Source: Heracleum sosnowskyi (taxonomy: Eukaryota; Streptophyta; Magnoliopsida; Apiales; Apiaceae). Taken from it: 64,000 nucleotides of DNA. Shown here piece by piece: positions 18,659 through 28,156 of the stretch. The stretch spans positions 74,201,564-74,265,563 of the forward strand of contig CM061245.1 of NCBI GenBank assembly GCA_030848705.1. Direction: 5' to 3'. Under the pieces are notes generated by a model. The model was not told the origin of the DNA. It did not search any database and saw nothing but the letters and a program-made list of their open reading frames with translations. A program made the translations under genes and the position numbers. Every line of letters starts with the position of its first letter. Position 1 is the stretch's first letter.

Positions 18659-21600
18659 ATGGAGGAGGGTGAACCTCTTATCTCTAAAATTGGTGACACA
18701 AACGAGGTGATTACAGTACCTCGTCGGGAAGGGACACAGCTGCCTCCCGTGTTGCAGCCTCGGGAGCTGTTTCCCCCTACAGATGACCACAATGAGGGAT
18801 CCCCCGGACCCCCCGTGGACACACGATTGAGGGTCATGACTCCAACAGGCAAAAAAGTGCTAACAAGCGACGCACGTTTGCACTTGCTTAAGATGCGAAA
18901 ACAAAGGAAGCAACCGGTGCAGGCTCACCGTTTTGAAGAGTTTGCTGGATCCGACGATGAACTGGCGTATTTGGAGGAGCAGAAATGTTTGTTGGAGGCC
19001 CGCCTGGAGAAACATAGGGAGATTCGACGTCTGCAGCGCGAATTGCAGCAGACGATGATCTCGCGCCGTAACAAGGATCCCCATCGGCAACTGGATGAGG
19101 ATTACGAAGGAAGTTACGACCTCGATAAGGATATATCCAGCGAATCTCAATGCTCCCGACCACCTCCAAAGCGACGCATGACGTCGTCAGCAAACGATTC
19201 CTCATGGCGAAGTGATTCGGGCGAGTCATTTCGTCCAGAGGACATCGCTAAAATGCAGAATGATCTCGCCGAGTGCCAAGATTACATAAAAAACCATTCA
19301 GGACTACCCGTCTCCTCTGAGAGCCCCTTGTCCCGATCGATCGAGATCGCCAAGATTGACAGAAATTTGAAAACTCCAGCTTTAGATTACTTCGATGGGT
19401 CGTGCGACCCTATCGGGTTCCTAAATACCTTTGACGGGCGAATGGCTTTCTTTGGCCATTCCGAAGTCGCCAGATGTCAATTCTTCTCCACATGCTTAAA
19501 GGGCACAGCGTTACGATGGTATAGTAATTTGCCACCACGCTCCATTGATTCCTGGCACACCTTGAAAAGCAAGTTTCAAAGCCGTTTTTCCAGTAACTAT
19601 AAAGGGGGTAAGATAACTGCATCGTTGATGACAATACGACAGCGACACTCCGAGTCTTTACGAGACTTCCTAGCTCGCTTCCGAGCAGAGGTCGCTGACA
19701 TTCCAAACTTAATCGAGGAGCTCGCCATCAATTATCTCGCTGCCGGCATTGATAAACACCGACACACAATCTTGTTAGAGGAATTCTTCGAGAAGAACCC
19801 TCGCACTCTCCAGTCCGCATTTCAAATCATTGAGCATAGAATGACATTACAAGAGGCCGTGGGAAGCATTCAGTCTCCCCGACGATTTTCTCAAAAAAGG
19901 GAAAGAAGTCGAAGTCCACGACGACGATCTCCGCAAAATAATGCAAGGCGTGGATATGACTCCCAACCCCGCTCCCATGATCACCGAACTCCAGTGCCAG
20001 ACAAAACGGAGAGAAGCGACAAAGTAGATAGATCATGGAAGCCACGGGACCGCAGTGAAAAGGAATTCACCAGGCTCAATGCCGATAAAGCCACTATACT
20101 CGCAGTTCTTAAAACAGAACCTGATTACCGTCCTCCAAGGCCAATGAAGCCAGGACGACCTCCAAGCTCCCGATATTGCGAGTACAATGAAGATACCGGC
20201 CACACAACAGAATCCTGTTTCCAACTTAGCTCGTTCATCGAAGGCAAAATTCGCCGAGGACAACTCGTCCATTTCATTGATGATAACAGCCACCCTACCT
20301 CGCGTAGCCATGACCTCGACAGAGTCATTGACGTCATCGCAGGGGGACACTCCGCCGGGGGCACATCTAATAACTCCAAAAAATCATACGCCCGTGAGGT
20401 GTTTTCTATCAACCCAGAGGCCCCAAAGAAGCCAAGACACAACCCAACACCGACTATCTCCTTTTCAGATGACGACTACCCGTCAGGGCTAATCGAAGCC
20501 CACCAAGACGCCCTGGTTATCACCGCCAAAGTAGGCACAAACACCGTGAAAAAGATCCTAATCGACAACGGCAGTTCAGTCGATATCCTTTACCACCATG
20601 CATATTCACGAATGGATCTCGGAGATCACAAGCTGGAAAATGTTAACATCCCTTTATATGGGTTCACAGGGAATGAAGTCAAGGTGGTGGGTATTATTGA
20701 CCTACCCGTCTTGTTTGGAGTGTCTCCATGCCAAACGTGGCAAATGGTTAAATTCCACGTTGTTAATGCGACGTCAAGCTACAACGCCATCCTCGGTCGT
20801 ACCACACTGGCCTCCCTCAAGGCAATCACGTCGATCCCTCACCTCAAAATGAAGTTCCCCACAGACTTCGGTGTAGGAGAGGTCATAGGCGATCAGGTCG
20901 CAGCTAGACAGTGCTACTTATCCACCGTGATCCCACGACATAAAGCTGGCGACGACTCCTCCATTAATCAGGTGATAGAAATTGACCCAAACGACGCCAT
21001 TGAGGTCCCCACGACCTTAGCCTGTATACCTATGGAGGAGACAGATGATATAGAACTCGTGCTGGGAGATTCGGAGAAAAAAGTCAAAATTGGGAGAGAA
21101 CTCCAGGACCCTCTAAGACAAAAACTTATCGACCTCGTCCGCGAATTCTCCGACATCTTCGCTTGGGACCCCAGCGATATGCCCGGGATCCCAGAGGTCA
21201 TAGCTCGCCATTCATTACATCTCGATCCAAAAATCCGACCTGTCAAACAAAAGAAGCGTGTTTTTTCAGAAGACAAGAAACAGGCAATCGACGCCGAACT
21301 CGATCGCTTGCTCGCGGCCGGATTCATTGAACCAGTACAATTCCCCACTTGGCTCGCCAATGCGGTGCTGGTGAAAAAGAGCAATGGTAAGTGGCGCATG
21401 TGCGTCGACTATTCCGACCTCAACCGGGCATGCCCTAAAGACTTTTACCCACTGCCTAATATCGACCAGTTGATCGACGCCACTGCGGGCCACGAGCTCT
21501 TGTCGTTCATGGACGCATTCTCAGGCTATAATCAGATAAAAATGGACAGCCAAGATTGGGAAAAAACCGCTTTCATCACGCATAGAGGCGTCTTCGCTTA

Positions 21601-24262
21601 CAAAAACATGCCCTTCGGGCTGATTAACGCGGGAGCGACGTTCCAACAAATGATGGATTCAATATTTTCTTCGCAAATCGGCCGAAATATGCAGGTCTAC
21701 GTCGATGACATGATCACCAAGTCCCAGAAAGCTGCAGACCACATCGACGACTTGCGAGAAACTTTCCAGACAATTCGCCTCCATAGCATGCGACTCAATC
21801 CAGCAAAATGCTCGTTCGGTCTCACCACTGGCAAGTTCCTCGGCTTCTTGATCACTCAGCGAGGAATCGAGGCGGATCCCTCTCAAATCAAGGCCATCAT
21901 GGACATTAAAAGCCCATCCACCCTGAAGGAAGTTCAAGTCTTAACGGGCTGTGTCGCCGCTCTGAGACGATTTATCCCCCAATCATCTAAACGCTGCGCA
22001 CCCTTCTTTCAGGTAATCAAAGAGACAGCTAAGACGTCAAAGATTGATTGGAATGACAAGTGCCAAGAGGCGCTGGACGAGCTTAAAAAGTTCTTAACAA
22101 CTCCTCCCGTACTAACCCATGCCGTCGGTTGCGAGCCATTGCGAATCTACCTCGCGGCCACTGATGTCAACATCGCCGCCGTTTTGGTAAAATTCAAAGA
22201 AGGAACGGAGTCACCAGTGTATTATGTCAGCCATACACTCCGGGACGCGGAAACGCGATACCCACAAATCGAAAAGTTGGTCTTTGCTCTCGTCATCGCG
22301 AGTAGGAAGCTGCGACATTACTTCCAAGGTCGCGAGGTTCACGTCATGACCAATTTGCCCCTAAAAAGAATACTACATAAACCCGACATGACCGGTCGCC
22401 TCGCCGCGTGGACTGTCGAGCTAGGTCAATTTCATCTCGAGTACAAACCTCGGACAGCAATGAAAGCCCAGGCACTGTCAGACTTCGTTGTCGAATGCCA
22501 ATTCTCCCAGAAAGAAAACCCTTCAAGGGCGGTAAACCCCCTATCCTCATGCCCCTGGTCACTTTACGTCGATGGTTCATCCACCATGGAAACTAGTGGG
22601 GCAGGGGTCATCTTAATCAGCCCTGAAGGCTTTCAAGTTCAACAAGTAGTCAAATTCTCATTCAAGGCAACCAATAATGAGTCCGAATACGAGGCCTTGA
22701 TAGCAGGCCTTAGGCTCGCGAATGAACTGGAAGCTAAAATCATCGATATCTTTAGCGACTCCCAGTTAGTGGTCAAACAGATCAAAGGCGAATTCAAAAC
22801 TCATAATGACAGAATGGCATCATACTTGGAAAAGACCCAATCCCTACTAGCGAGCTTCATGTCGTGGACAATCACAAACGTCGACCGACTGGAAAACCAG
22901 TGGGCCGATGCGTTATCCAAATTGGCCTCATCAAATATCCCGACCAACTCCCACCCGGTGTACGTCGAAGAGCTGTCCATTCCAACGATTCAGGAACTCC
23001 AAGTAAGTGAAATCAGTACTTCTCCGGACTGGCGCACCACATTTTTAAACTACATAGTCAACAACCAACTCCCAGATGACAAGAAAGAAGCTCGCTCGAT
23101 AATGTTCAAAGCCCGCAATTATTGCGTCCTGGATTCAAAGCTCTACAGGCGGGCACTGACAGAACCGCTACTTCGCTGTCTAGGTCCCGCCGAGTCCCAA
23201 CTCGCCATCCTCGAAACTCACACAGGAATATGTGGAGAACACATGGGGGCCAAAAACTTAGCACTTAAGATCATCAGACAGGGCTTGTATTGGCCCACCA
23301 TGAGGAAAGACTGCGAGACCTATGTCAAAAGCTGTGTCCCGTGCCAACTCTATAGTACTGTCAGCCACGCCCCCTCGCAGATGATGACACCAATTCTTTG
23401 TCCTTGTCCTTTTTTCCAGTGGGGAATCGACATTGTGGGACCTCTCCCAAAAGTTAAGGGACAATTCCAATATCTCGTCGTTGCTATAGATTATGCCACG
23501 AAATGGGTGGAAGCTAAGCCGCTAGCCCGCATTCGAGAGAAAGAAATGATCGAATTTTTCATGGAGTTCATCGTATTTCGGTTTGGAATCCCGAGGACGG
23601 TAGTAACCGACAATGGTACTCAGTTCGTCGGTGACAAGTTCGAAACCATGCTACGAGATCTCAAGATCAAGCATTCCAAAGCCTCGGTAGCGTACCCTCA
23701 GGCTAATGGCCAGGTGGAAGTCACAAACAGAATCATCCTACAAGGACTCAAGAAACGACTCCAAGAACAACCTCGCTCATGGGCCGATGAGCTCCCCAAT
23801 GTCCTCTGGTCTTACCGAACTACCCCAAGGACTTCCACAGGCGACACTCCATTCAGGCTAGCATACGGCACAGATGCCGTTATTCCACTGGAAACAAGTC
23901 TCCAATCACCTAGAATCGACCTCTTCGACCCTGCCGCCTCATTGGACGGACTACGCCTCGACAAGGACCTACTGGAAGAGGTTCGAGAAGAGGCCCACCT
24001 GACCACAATGCGTCATCAGAAGGCTACAGCTAAGTATTTTGACAAAAAGGTTAAAACCAAAAACTTTCAGATCAACGATCTTGTGTTAAGGGAGTCAGCC
24101 TCATCTCAGCCGACCGTTACAGGGAAGTTCAAGGCACCTTGGGAAGGCCCATACAAGATTTCCAGAATTTTGAGACCAGGTACCTACGAGCTCGTCCAAC
24201 TCGACGGTGTGCCAGTGAAGAATGCATGGAATGCAATCCACCTAAAGAGATTCTTCCCATGA
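18659..24262 (+). CDS. gag-pol: Gypsy gag-pol polyprotein (Tat type), intact
   Basis: The 1,867-residue ORF starts at the first ATG after the primer site; the open frame runs on upstream into the LTR without an ATG. Gag core (about residues 230-330) includes LRWYSNLPP; a Cys/His motif (CEYNEDTGHTTESC) follows near 505. Protease has IDNGSSVD near residue 633. RT runs from about 870, with WRMCVDYSDLNRACPKD near 911 and the YVDDM catalytic motif near 1013. A connection RNase H is followed by a second RNase H (WSLYVDGSS near 1299, then NNESEYEAL and FSDSQLVV acidic blocks). Integrase has an HHCC region near 1520, then GIDIVGPLP, TDNGTQF and the ANGQVE glutamate block, ending with a GPY-type domain (WEGPYKISRI). 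No break is seen. Gag and pol share one frame. Confidence 0.95.
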   Translation: MEEGEPLISKIGDTNEVITVPRREGTQLPPVLQPRELFPPTDDHNEGSPGPPVDTRLRVMTPTGKKVLTSDARLHLLKMRKQRKQPVQAHRFEEFAGSDDELAYLEEQKCLLEARLEKHREIRRLQRELQQTMISRRNKDPHRQLDEDYEGSYDLDKDISSESQCSRPPPKRRMTSSANDSSWRSDSGESFRPEDIAKMQNDLAECQDYIKNHSGLPVSSESPLSRSIEIAKIDRNLKTPALDYFDGSCDPIGFLNTFDGRMAFFGHSEVARCQFFSTCLKGTALRWYSNLPPRSIDSWHTLKSKFQSRFSSNYKGGKITASLMTIRQRHSESLRDFLARFRAEVADIPNLIEELAINYLAAGIDKHRHTILLEEFFEKNPRTLQSAFQIIEHRMTLQEAVGSIQSPRRFSQKRERSRSPRRRSPQNNARRGYDSQPRSHDHRTPVPDKTERSDKVDRSWKPRDRSEKEFTRLNADKATILAVLKTEPDYRPPRPMKPGRPPSSRYCEYNEDTGHTTESCFQLSSFIEGKIRRGQLVHFIDDNSHPTSRSHDLDRVIDVIAGGHSAGGTSNNSKKSYAREVFSINPEAPKKPRHNPTPTISFSDDDYPSGLIEAHQDALVITAKVGTNTVKKILIDNGSSVDILYHHAYSRMDLGDHKLENVNIPLYGFTGNEVKVVGIIDLPVLFGVSPCQTWQMVKFHVVNATSSYNAILGRTTLASLKAITSIPHLKMKFPTDFGVGEVIGDQVAARQCYLSTVIPRHKAGDDSSINQVIEIDPNDAIEVPTTLACIPMEETDDIELVLGDSEKKVKIGRELQDPLRQKLIDLVREFSDIFAWDPSDMPGIPEVIARHSLHLDPKIRPVKQKKRVFSEDKKQAIDAELDRLLAAGFIEPVQFPTWLANAVLVKKSNGKWRMCVDYSDLNRACPKDFYPLPNIDQLIDATAGHELLSFMDAFSGYNQIKMDSQDWEKTAFITHRGVFAYKNMPFGLINAGATFQQMMDSIFSSQIGRNMQVYVDDMITKSQKAADHIDDLRETFQTIRLHSMRLNPAKCSFGLTTGKFLGFLITQRGIEADPSQIKAIMDIKSPSTLKEVQVLTGCVAALRRFIPQSSKRCAPFFQVIKETAKTSKIDWNDKCQEALDELKKFLTTPPVLTHAVGCEPLRIYLAATDVNIAAVLVKFKEGTESPVYYVSHTLRDAETRYPQIEKLVFALVIASRKLRHYFQGREVHVMTNLPLKRILHKPDMTGRLAAWTVELGQFHLEYKPRTAMKAQALSDFVVECQFSQKENPSRAVNPLSSCPWSLYVDGSSTMETSGAGVILISPEGFQVQQVVKFSFKATNNESEYEALIAGLRLANELEAKIIDIFSDSQLVVKQIKGEFKTHNDRMASYLEKTQSLLASFMSWTITNVDRLENQWADALSKLASSNIPTNSHPVYVEELSIPTIQELQVSEISTSPDWRTTFLNYIVNNQLPDDKKEARSIMFKARNYCVLDSKLYRRALTEPLLRCLGPAESQLAILETHTGICGEHMGAKNLALKIIRQGLYWPTMRKDCETYVKSCVPCQLYSTVSHAPSQMMTPILCPCPFFQWGIDIVGPLPKVKGQFQYLVVAIDYATKWVEAKPLARIREKEMIEFFMEFIVFRFGIPRTVVTDNGTQFVGDKFETMLRDLKIKHSKASVAYPQANGQVEVTNRIILQGLKKRLQEQPRSWADELPNVLWSYRTTPRTSTGDTPFRLAYGTDAVIPLETSLQSPRIDLFDPAASLDGLRLDKDLLEEVREEAHLTTMRHQKATAKYFDKKVKTKNFQINDLVLRESASSQPTVTGKFKAPWEGPYKISRILRPGTYELVQLDGVPVKNAWNAIHLKRFFP

Positions 24263-24631
24263 ACAAGGGAAAATCGGCATGGTTGCTGTTTTTTATTAAG
24301 TTATTTTCGAAACAAGTCTAGTTAAAGACATGTCCTCCCGAACTTTCAACATTTATGTTTAAGTATCCACGTGATACACAAGCACCATGATGTTCATGTT
24401 AAGTATTAAATCACCACAAGCCTAACATGTTATGCTGTTATAAACTATTAAGAGGGCAAAGTAACAACGAACAAAAGACAAAACCAAAACAGGTTTAAAC
24501 CAGCATTTTTATAACTAGACACGAACACAACATAAAAACCCCAACAAAAAGTTATGATACGCTGTTGATAAATGTTAACAAAACGTGACAACTAAGGTAA
24601 GAAATACAAATTTATGGGGCATTCCCCACCT
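24263..24631. other. Non-coding spacer between gag-pol and the antisense gene
   Basis: About 370 bp with no credible ORF. The plus-strand gag-pol mRNA and the minus-strand antisense transcript would converge here. Confidence 0.6.
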
Positions 24632-26876
24632 TCACTTGGGCACTTCCTCAGGCTCCACCTCCCCCGCTGGCCGAGCTAGGTCAGCACAGAAATCGTCAAA
24701 AGAATGACCTGCCATATCTATCCCGGCTGCGACGGCCCGGGAATAGCAACGCTCGTACCCAGCTTCAAGACCATTAGCAATCTCCTCCACACCCTTCTCC
24801 ACCTCGGCTTTCAAAAGATCGACCTCTTTTGTAAGGACGTCCCGCTCACCTCGGCAGTGGTCAAGGTCGAGACTCACATCATCCCTCTCTTTCTGTTTCG
24901 CTTCAAGGAGTTTCTTCCCTCCTTCCAACTCTTCGGTAAGCTTTCCAATCGACCGGATAGCCTCGCCATGGTCCATCTTTAACTTGTCCAACTCAGTGGA
25001 CAGCTCCTTCACACGTGCCTCAGCGTCAGAAGCCCGCTTCTCTGCTGCAGCTCGCTGTTCTTTTATCACGGCCATCTCACGCAAGGACTCAGATCGCCAT
25101 TGACCGTCCACATCAGCCCGATACTCTTGGACGATGTGCTTCATGTCGGCAATGAACTAAAATAAAGGGGAGGGAGTACGATAGTCACGATACCACAACA
25201 AAGTAATAAATAAAACGAACTAAAATTGCAAGGAAAACAAAAATACCCGCCCAGCGCGCGTCAAGCACCGATCAGCGACATCAGTCCGGGTGCGGTCCAC
25301 GTAGGAACTAAAATCCTGAGGCAAGTTGAAAGCTTCAAAAACCTGCTAAATGTGGGATATGATCAACATAACAATACGACGGAATAACAAGATAATACAA
25401 TAAAACTCGAACAAAACATACCCGTAGTGGCACGTGCGGGCCCGCCGTCCACCGTTCGAAAGGCTGAATCTCAAAGCGAGCTGGTTCCACGGCGGCCTCG
25501 GGTTGCAAAATGGCAGGACGTTCACCACCTCGCAGTCCGGTAAACGTTATCAACTTTGCGACCCCAGGTTTCAACGACTCCTGACCTCGCCTAACAGTGA
25601 CCTTCTCAACAACATCGTTCCCCACCTCGACGCGCGCCCTCTTGCGGTCGCGGGGCACCAGTTCAGTACTCGGGCCCTGATCTATGCCGGCATCCTCGTC
25701 GATGTCCACGATCGGCACAGACCCTAAAGGCCGGGCTCGACTAACATCTGTTCCAGAGCCACCTCCACCATGATTCGACTCCTGGTTACCCCGTGACGTT
25801 TGAGAACGAGGCCTCTTAGCAAGTAACTCCAATGCCTTATCCATTTCTTCCTTTAAACCTCCGTCCAACACTTGCCTCAGAGACTGACCTGAAACTGAAA
25901 CACAATGGCACAAAGAGAATAAGGTTAGTACTAAGCCTAGAAGACAAAGATAATAGAAGATAACTCACAACTAAAGTGCCTTACGGTTGTGACCCCCTAA
26001 AAACGGCTCGTTCTTTAACTGCGACCAGTCATAGGGCGACCAGGACCCTAAGAAAGTCCTCAGAAAGACGGCATCGTATTTGCTAAGACCATTTAAAAGG
26101 TCAATGGTCTCCTTAGGCACAGCTCGGCAAGACGGCACGAACTCCAGATCCTTCCCATACCAGTACAACCATCGACCATGCCACCCATGGTTCGAGGACT
26201 TCACATTAACAAGACGAACCCCAGCCCTCTTATAAAAGTAAATCTGACCACGGGTATAATGAATACTGTAAATAGAAAAGAACAAATTCAAGGACGGTAA
26301 CCTATTGACCTCGGCACAGCGAGCTATGAAGCCGCTTATCTGCGCGATGGCATTTGGAGTCATTTGGGCCACCCCACACCCAATAGCCTCGAACATACAC
26401 AAGAAAAAGGGATGCAAAGGAAGACGCAACCCATAATCGAAATGGATTAAGGGTATGCCATGCATCCCATATTCAGGCATAACCCATATCCGGTCGTCGG
26501 AGTTAGGGATCTCGCAGCGATAGCCCCCCACAGACAGGTCGACCCAATTCTTATCTATATCCACTCGCAGCGAGGGATTTGAGTAGATACTAGACATATT
26601 AAGACTAGCGTTATCATTAAATTCTAGATGACCAGAGGCGAGGGCCTCCGTAACTAGCCTCTCGCGCTCAGTTACGGTACCGGGACTCAAAGGAGGCGAC
26701 TCGTGAGTCTCTTCCCTCCCCTCGTCCTCAGAAAAACTAAACCCTGAGCCAGTTTCGACATCAGGAAGATCTAAGTGATTCAAATCAAAAAGGGGGTCGA
26801 GAGTTTGATCCATCGATAAGTTTATGTGAGGATCTTGACTAACGGTGGCCTCAGACGAATTGGATGGAGCAGACAT
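24632..26876 (-). CDS. Four-exon antisense gene inside the gypsy element (PF04195-like plus coiled coil)
   Basis: Four minus-strand exons join in frame: 26876-25985, 25888-25422 (an alternative AG gives a 25894 start), 25342-25247 and 25156-24632, about 659 residues. Donors are GTAAGG, GTATGT and GTATTT; acceptors are TTTCAG, AGCAG and TTTTAG. Exon phases agree (one base, then zero and zero). Exon 1 encodes an acidic N-terminus and a globular region with LPLHPFFLCMFEAIG and NRLPSLNLFF blocks resembling the 'putative gypsy type transposon' domain (PF04195). Exon 2 has a basic patch (RDRKRARVEV); exon 4 is a long heptad-rich coiled coil. Antisense ORFs are known from some Tat-group elements; the function is not established. 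Each exon taken alone ends in a stop soon after its donor, supporting real splicing. A minus-strand TATA-like sequence near 27115-27122 could drive it. Confidence 0.75.
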
Positions 26877-27289
26877 GACGTAAATACTAGTGATGACGGA
26901 AAGGAGGACAATTCAAACAAAAAGAGTGAGGGAGAGAGAGTACTAAAGTATGAAAAACGAGAGAAAAAGGGGGTGTACCTGTGAGAGAGAAGGGATGACG
27001 ATGAACAAAACAGCCTCTCCAACCACTGCAAAGAAAGGAAACGCTACCCAAGGCAAAGGAAGTCGAAGCGCCACAACCAAACTCCGGGTTCCGTACAGGT
27101 GGCAAAAATAAAATAATAATATAAAAAAAAAAAAAAAGAGAAAAACACAGGAAAACAATTAAATATATTTCATTCCCGTATTTTTTCTTCTTCGTTCCTT
27201 TTCTTTTCGTTTACTATTAATTTCCTTTCCTATTCCGTTCTAAACTTGTATTTCAGGGCCCAGCTAATCTAAAAGATATAGCCTTCAGC

Positions 27290-27304
27290 TAAGGGGGGGA
27301 CAAA
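27290..27304 (+). other. Polypurine tract of the gypsy element
   Basis: TAAGGGGGGGACAAA ends directly at the 3' LTR start. Confidence 0.9.
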
Positions 27305-27542
27305 TGTTGGGCCACAGCCCACTTCTGAAGCAAGGCCTAAATATTAGTTTGTACATAGGCCCACTTTGTAATAGGCCCAGTTAGACTATTCCTATAAATA
27401 CCCCCAATCCCCCACTTTAGAAGGGGTTGGAAAATCAGAATAAGGAGAGAATTTCCTAAGAATGTATTATTGTATTAAATCTACTTTATAATAATAAAAG
27501 CAAGGCTTGATTATTGATCGACATACGGTTTTACGTTCATCA
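27305..27542 (+). repeat. 3' LTR of the gypsy element
   Basis: It is identical by eye to 18378-18615 and followed by ATTGT, the repeat of the left flank. Confidence 0.96.
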
Positions 27543-28156
27543 ATTGTAAACAACTGGGTGCTCTAGTGGTAACATAATAGCAGATTCTCTATATTCGTTT
27601 TGTATTTGTTTTGGATATTAGGAAAAGCTTTGGAATTTATGGATAACAACAGAGCTTCTTGTGCAGAGGCATCACTAAAACACAACACAGAAGATGCTCT
27701 TAGTATTACTAGGCAGATGATCTGGTCCTTTAGACCACATAAGAAGCTATCTTAAATATTTTTTAACTCAACATGTACAAGTTCCATCACAGTTATTTTA
27801 AATTTAAAATGTGCTACTTTTTATCTCATGTGGCCTGAGGGATGTTCATTTTTACAAGGGCGGCCAGAGAATAACAACTTTTACGGCTGTAGCCAGAAGC
27901 ATCTAAATATTGGTGGCGGACAAATGAAATAATGTAATGATAGCATATTTAGTTACAGATTAAGTGTTCCTCTGCTACACCGCCGTGAACTAAACTAGGT
28001 AATTAAGGACTTAACAATATTATCCATGACTATAAATGATGAGATATAGGTAAGTATGGCACAGGCATCGGCCTTAATAAAGTACGTTTCCGTTTTCACG
28101 AAATAAATACGATTGGACCTACATTGTCTTGTTACAGTTGTAGTTAAAACTTGTAA
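27543..28156 (+). promoter_or_regulatory. Upstream region of the CYP88 gene
   Basis: No ORF of note. CTATAAATGA near 28030 is a plausible TATA box about 125 bp before the start codon. The gypsy 3' LTR ends only 614 bp from the P450 ATG and reads toward it, so LTR influence on expression is possible. GGTGCTCTAGTGG at about 27558 resembles a Pol III A box but no B box follows. Confidence 0.35.

Larger units (their letters stand above)
18378..27542 (+). mobile_element. Complete young Tat-lineage Ty3/gypsy retrotransposon with antisense gene
   Basis: The 9,165-bp element has two 238-bp LTRs that look identical base for base and a perfect ATTGT target-site duplication (18373-18377 and 27543-27547). 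The intact gag-pol has RT before integrase and an additional RNase H domain between RT/RNase H and integrase, the hallmark of the Tat group, and no chromodomain. A spliced gene on the opposite strand occupies 24632-26876. Identical LTRs and an intact ORF mean the insertion is very recent and potentially active. Confidence 0.96.

Noticed and set aside
25434..25727. Plus-strand ORFs within the antisense gene of the gypsy element
   Set aside because: They are shadows of exon 2; only the minus strand has matching splice sites and phases.
27555..27590. tRNA or SINE head just after the gypsy 3' LTR
   Set aside because: Only an A-box-like GGTGCTCTAGTGG is present; no B box or tRNA fold follows.
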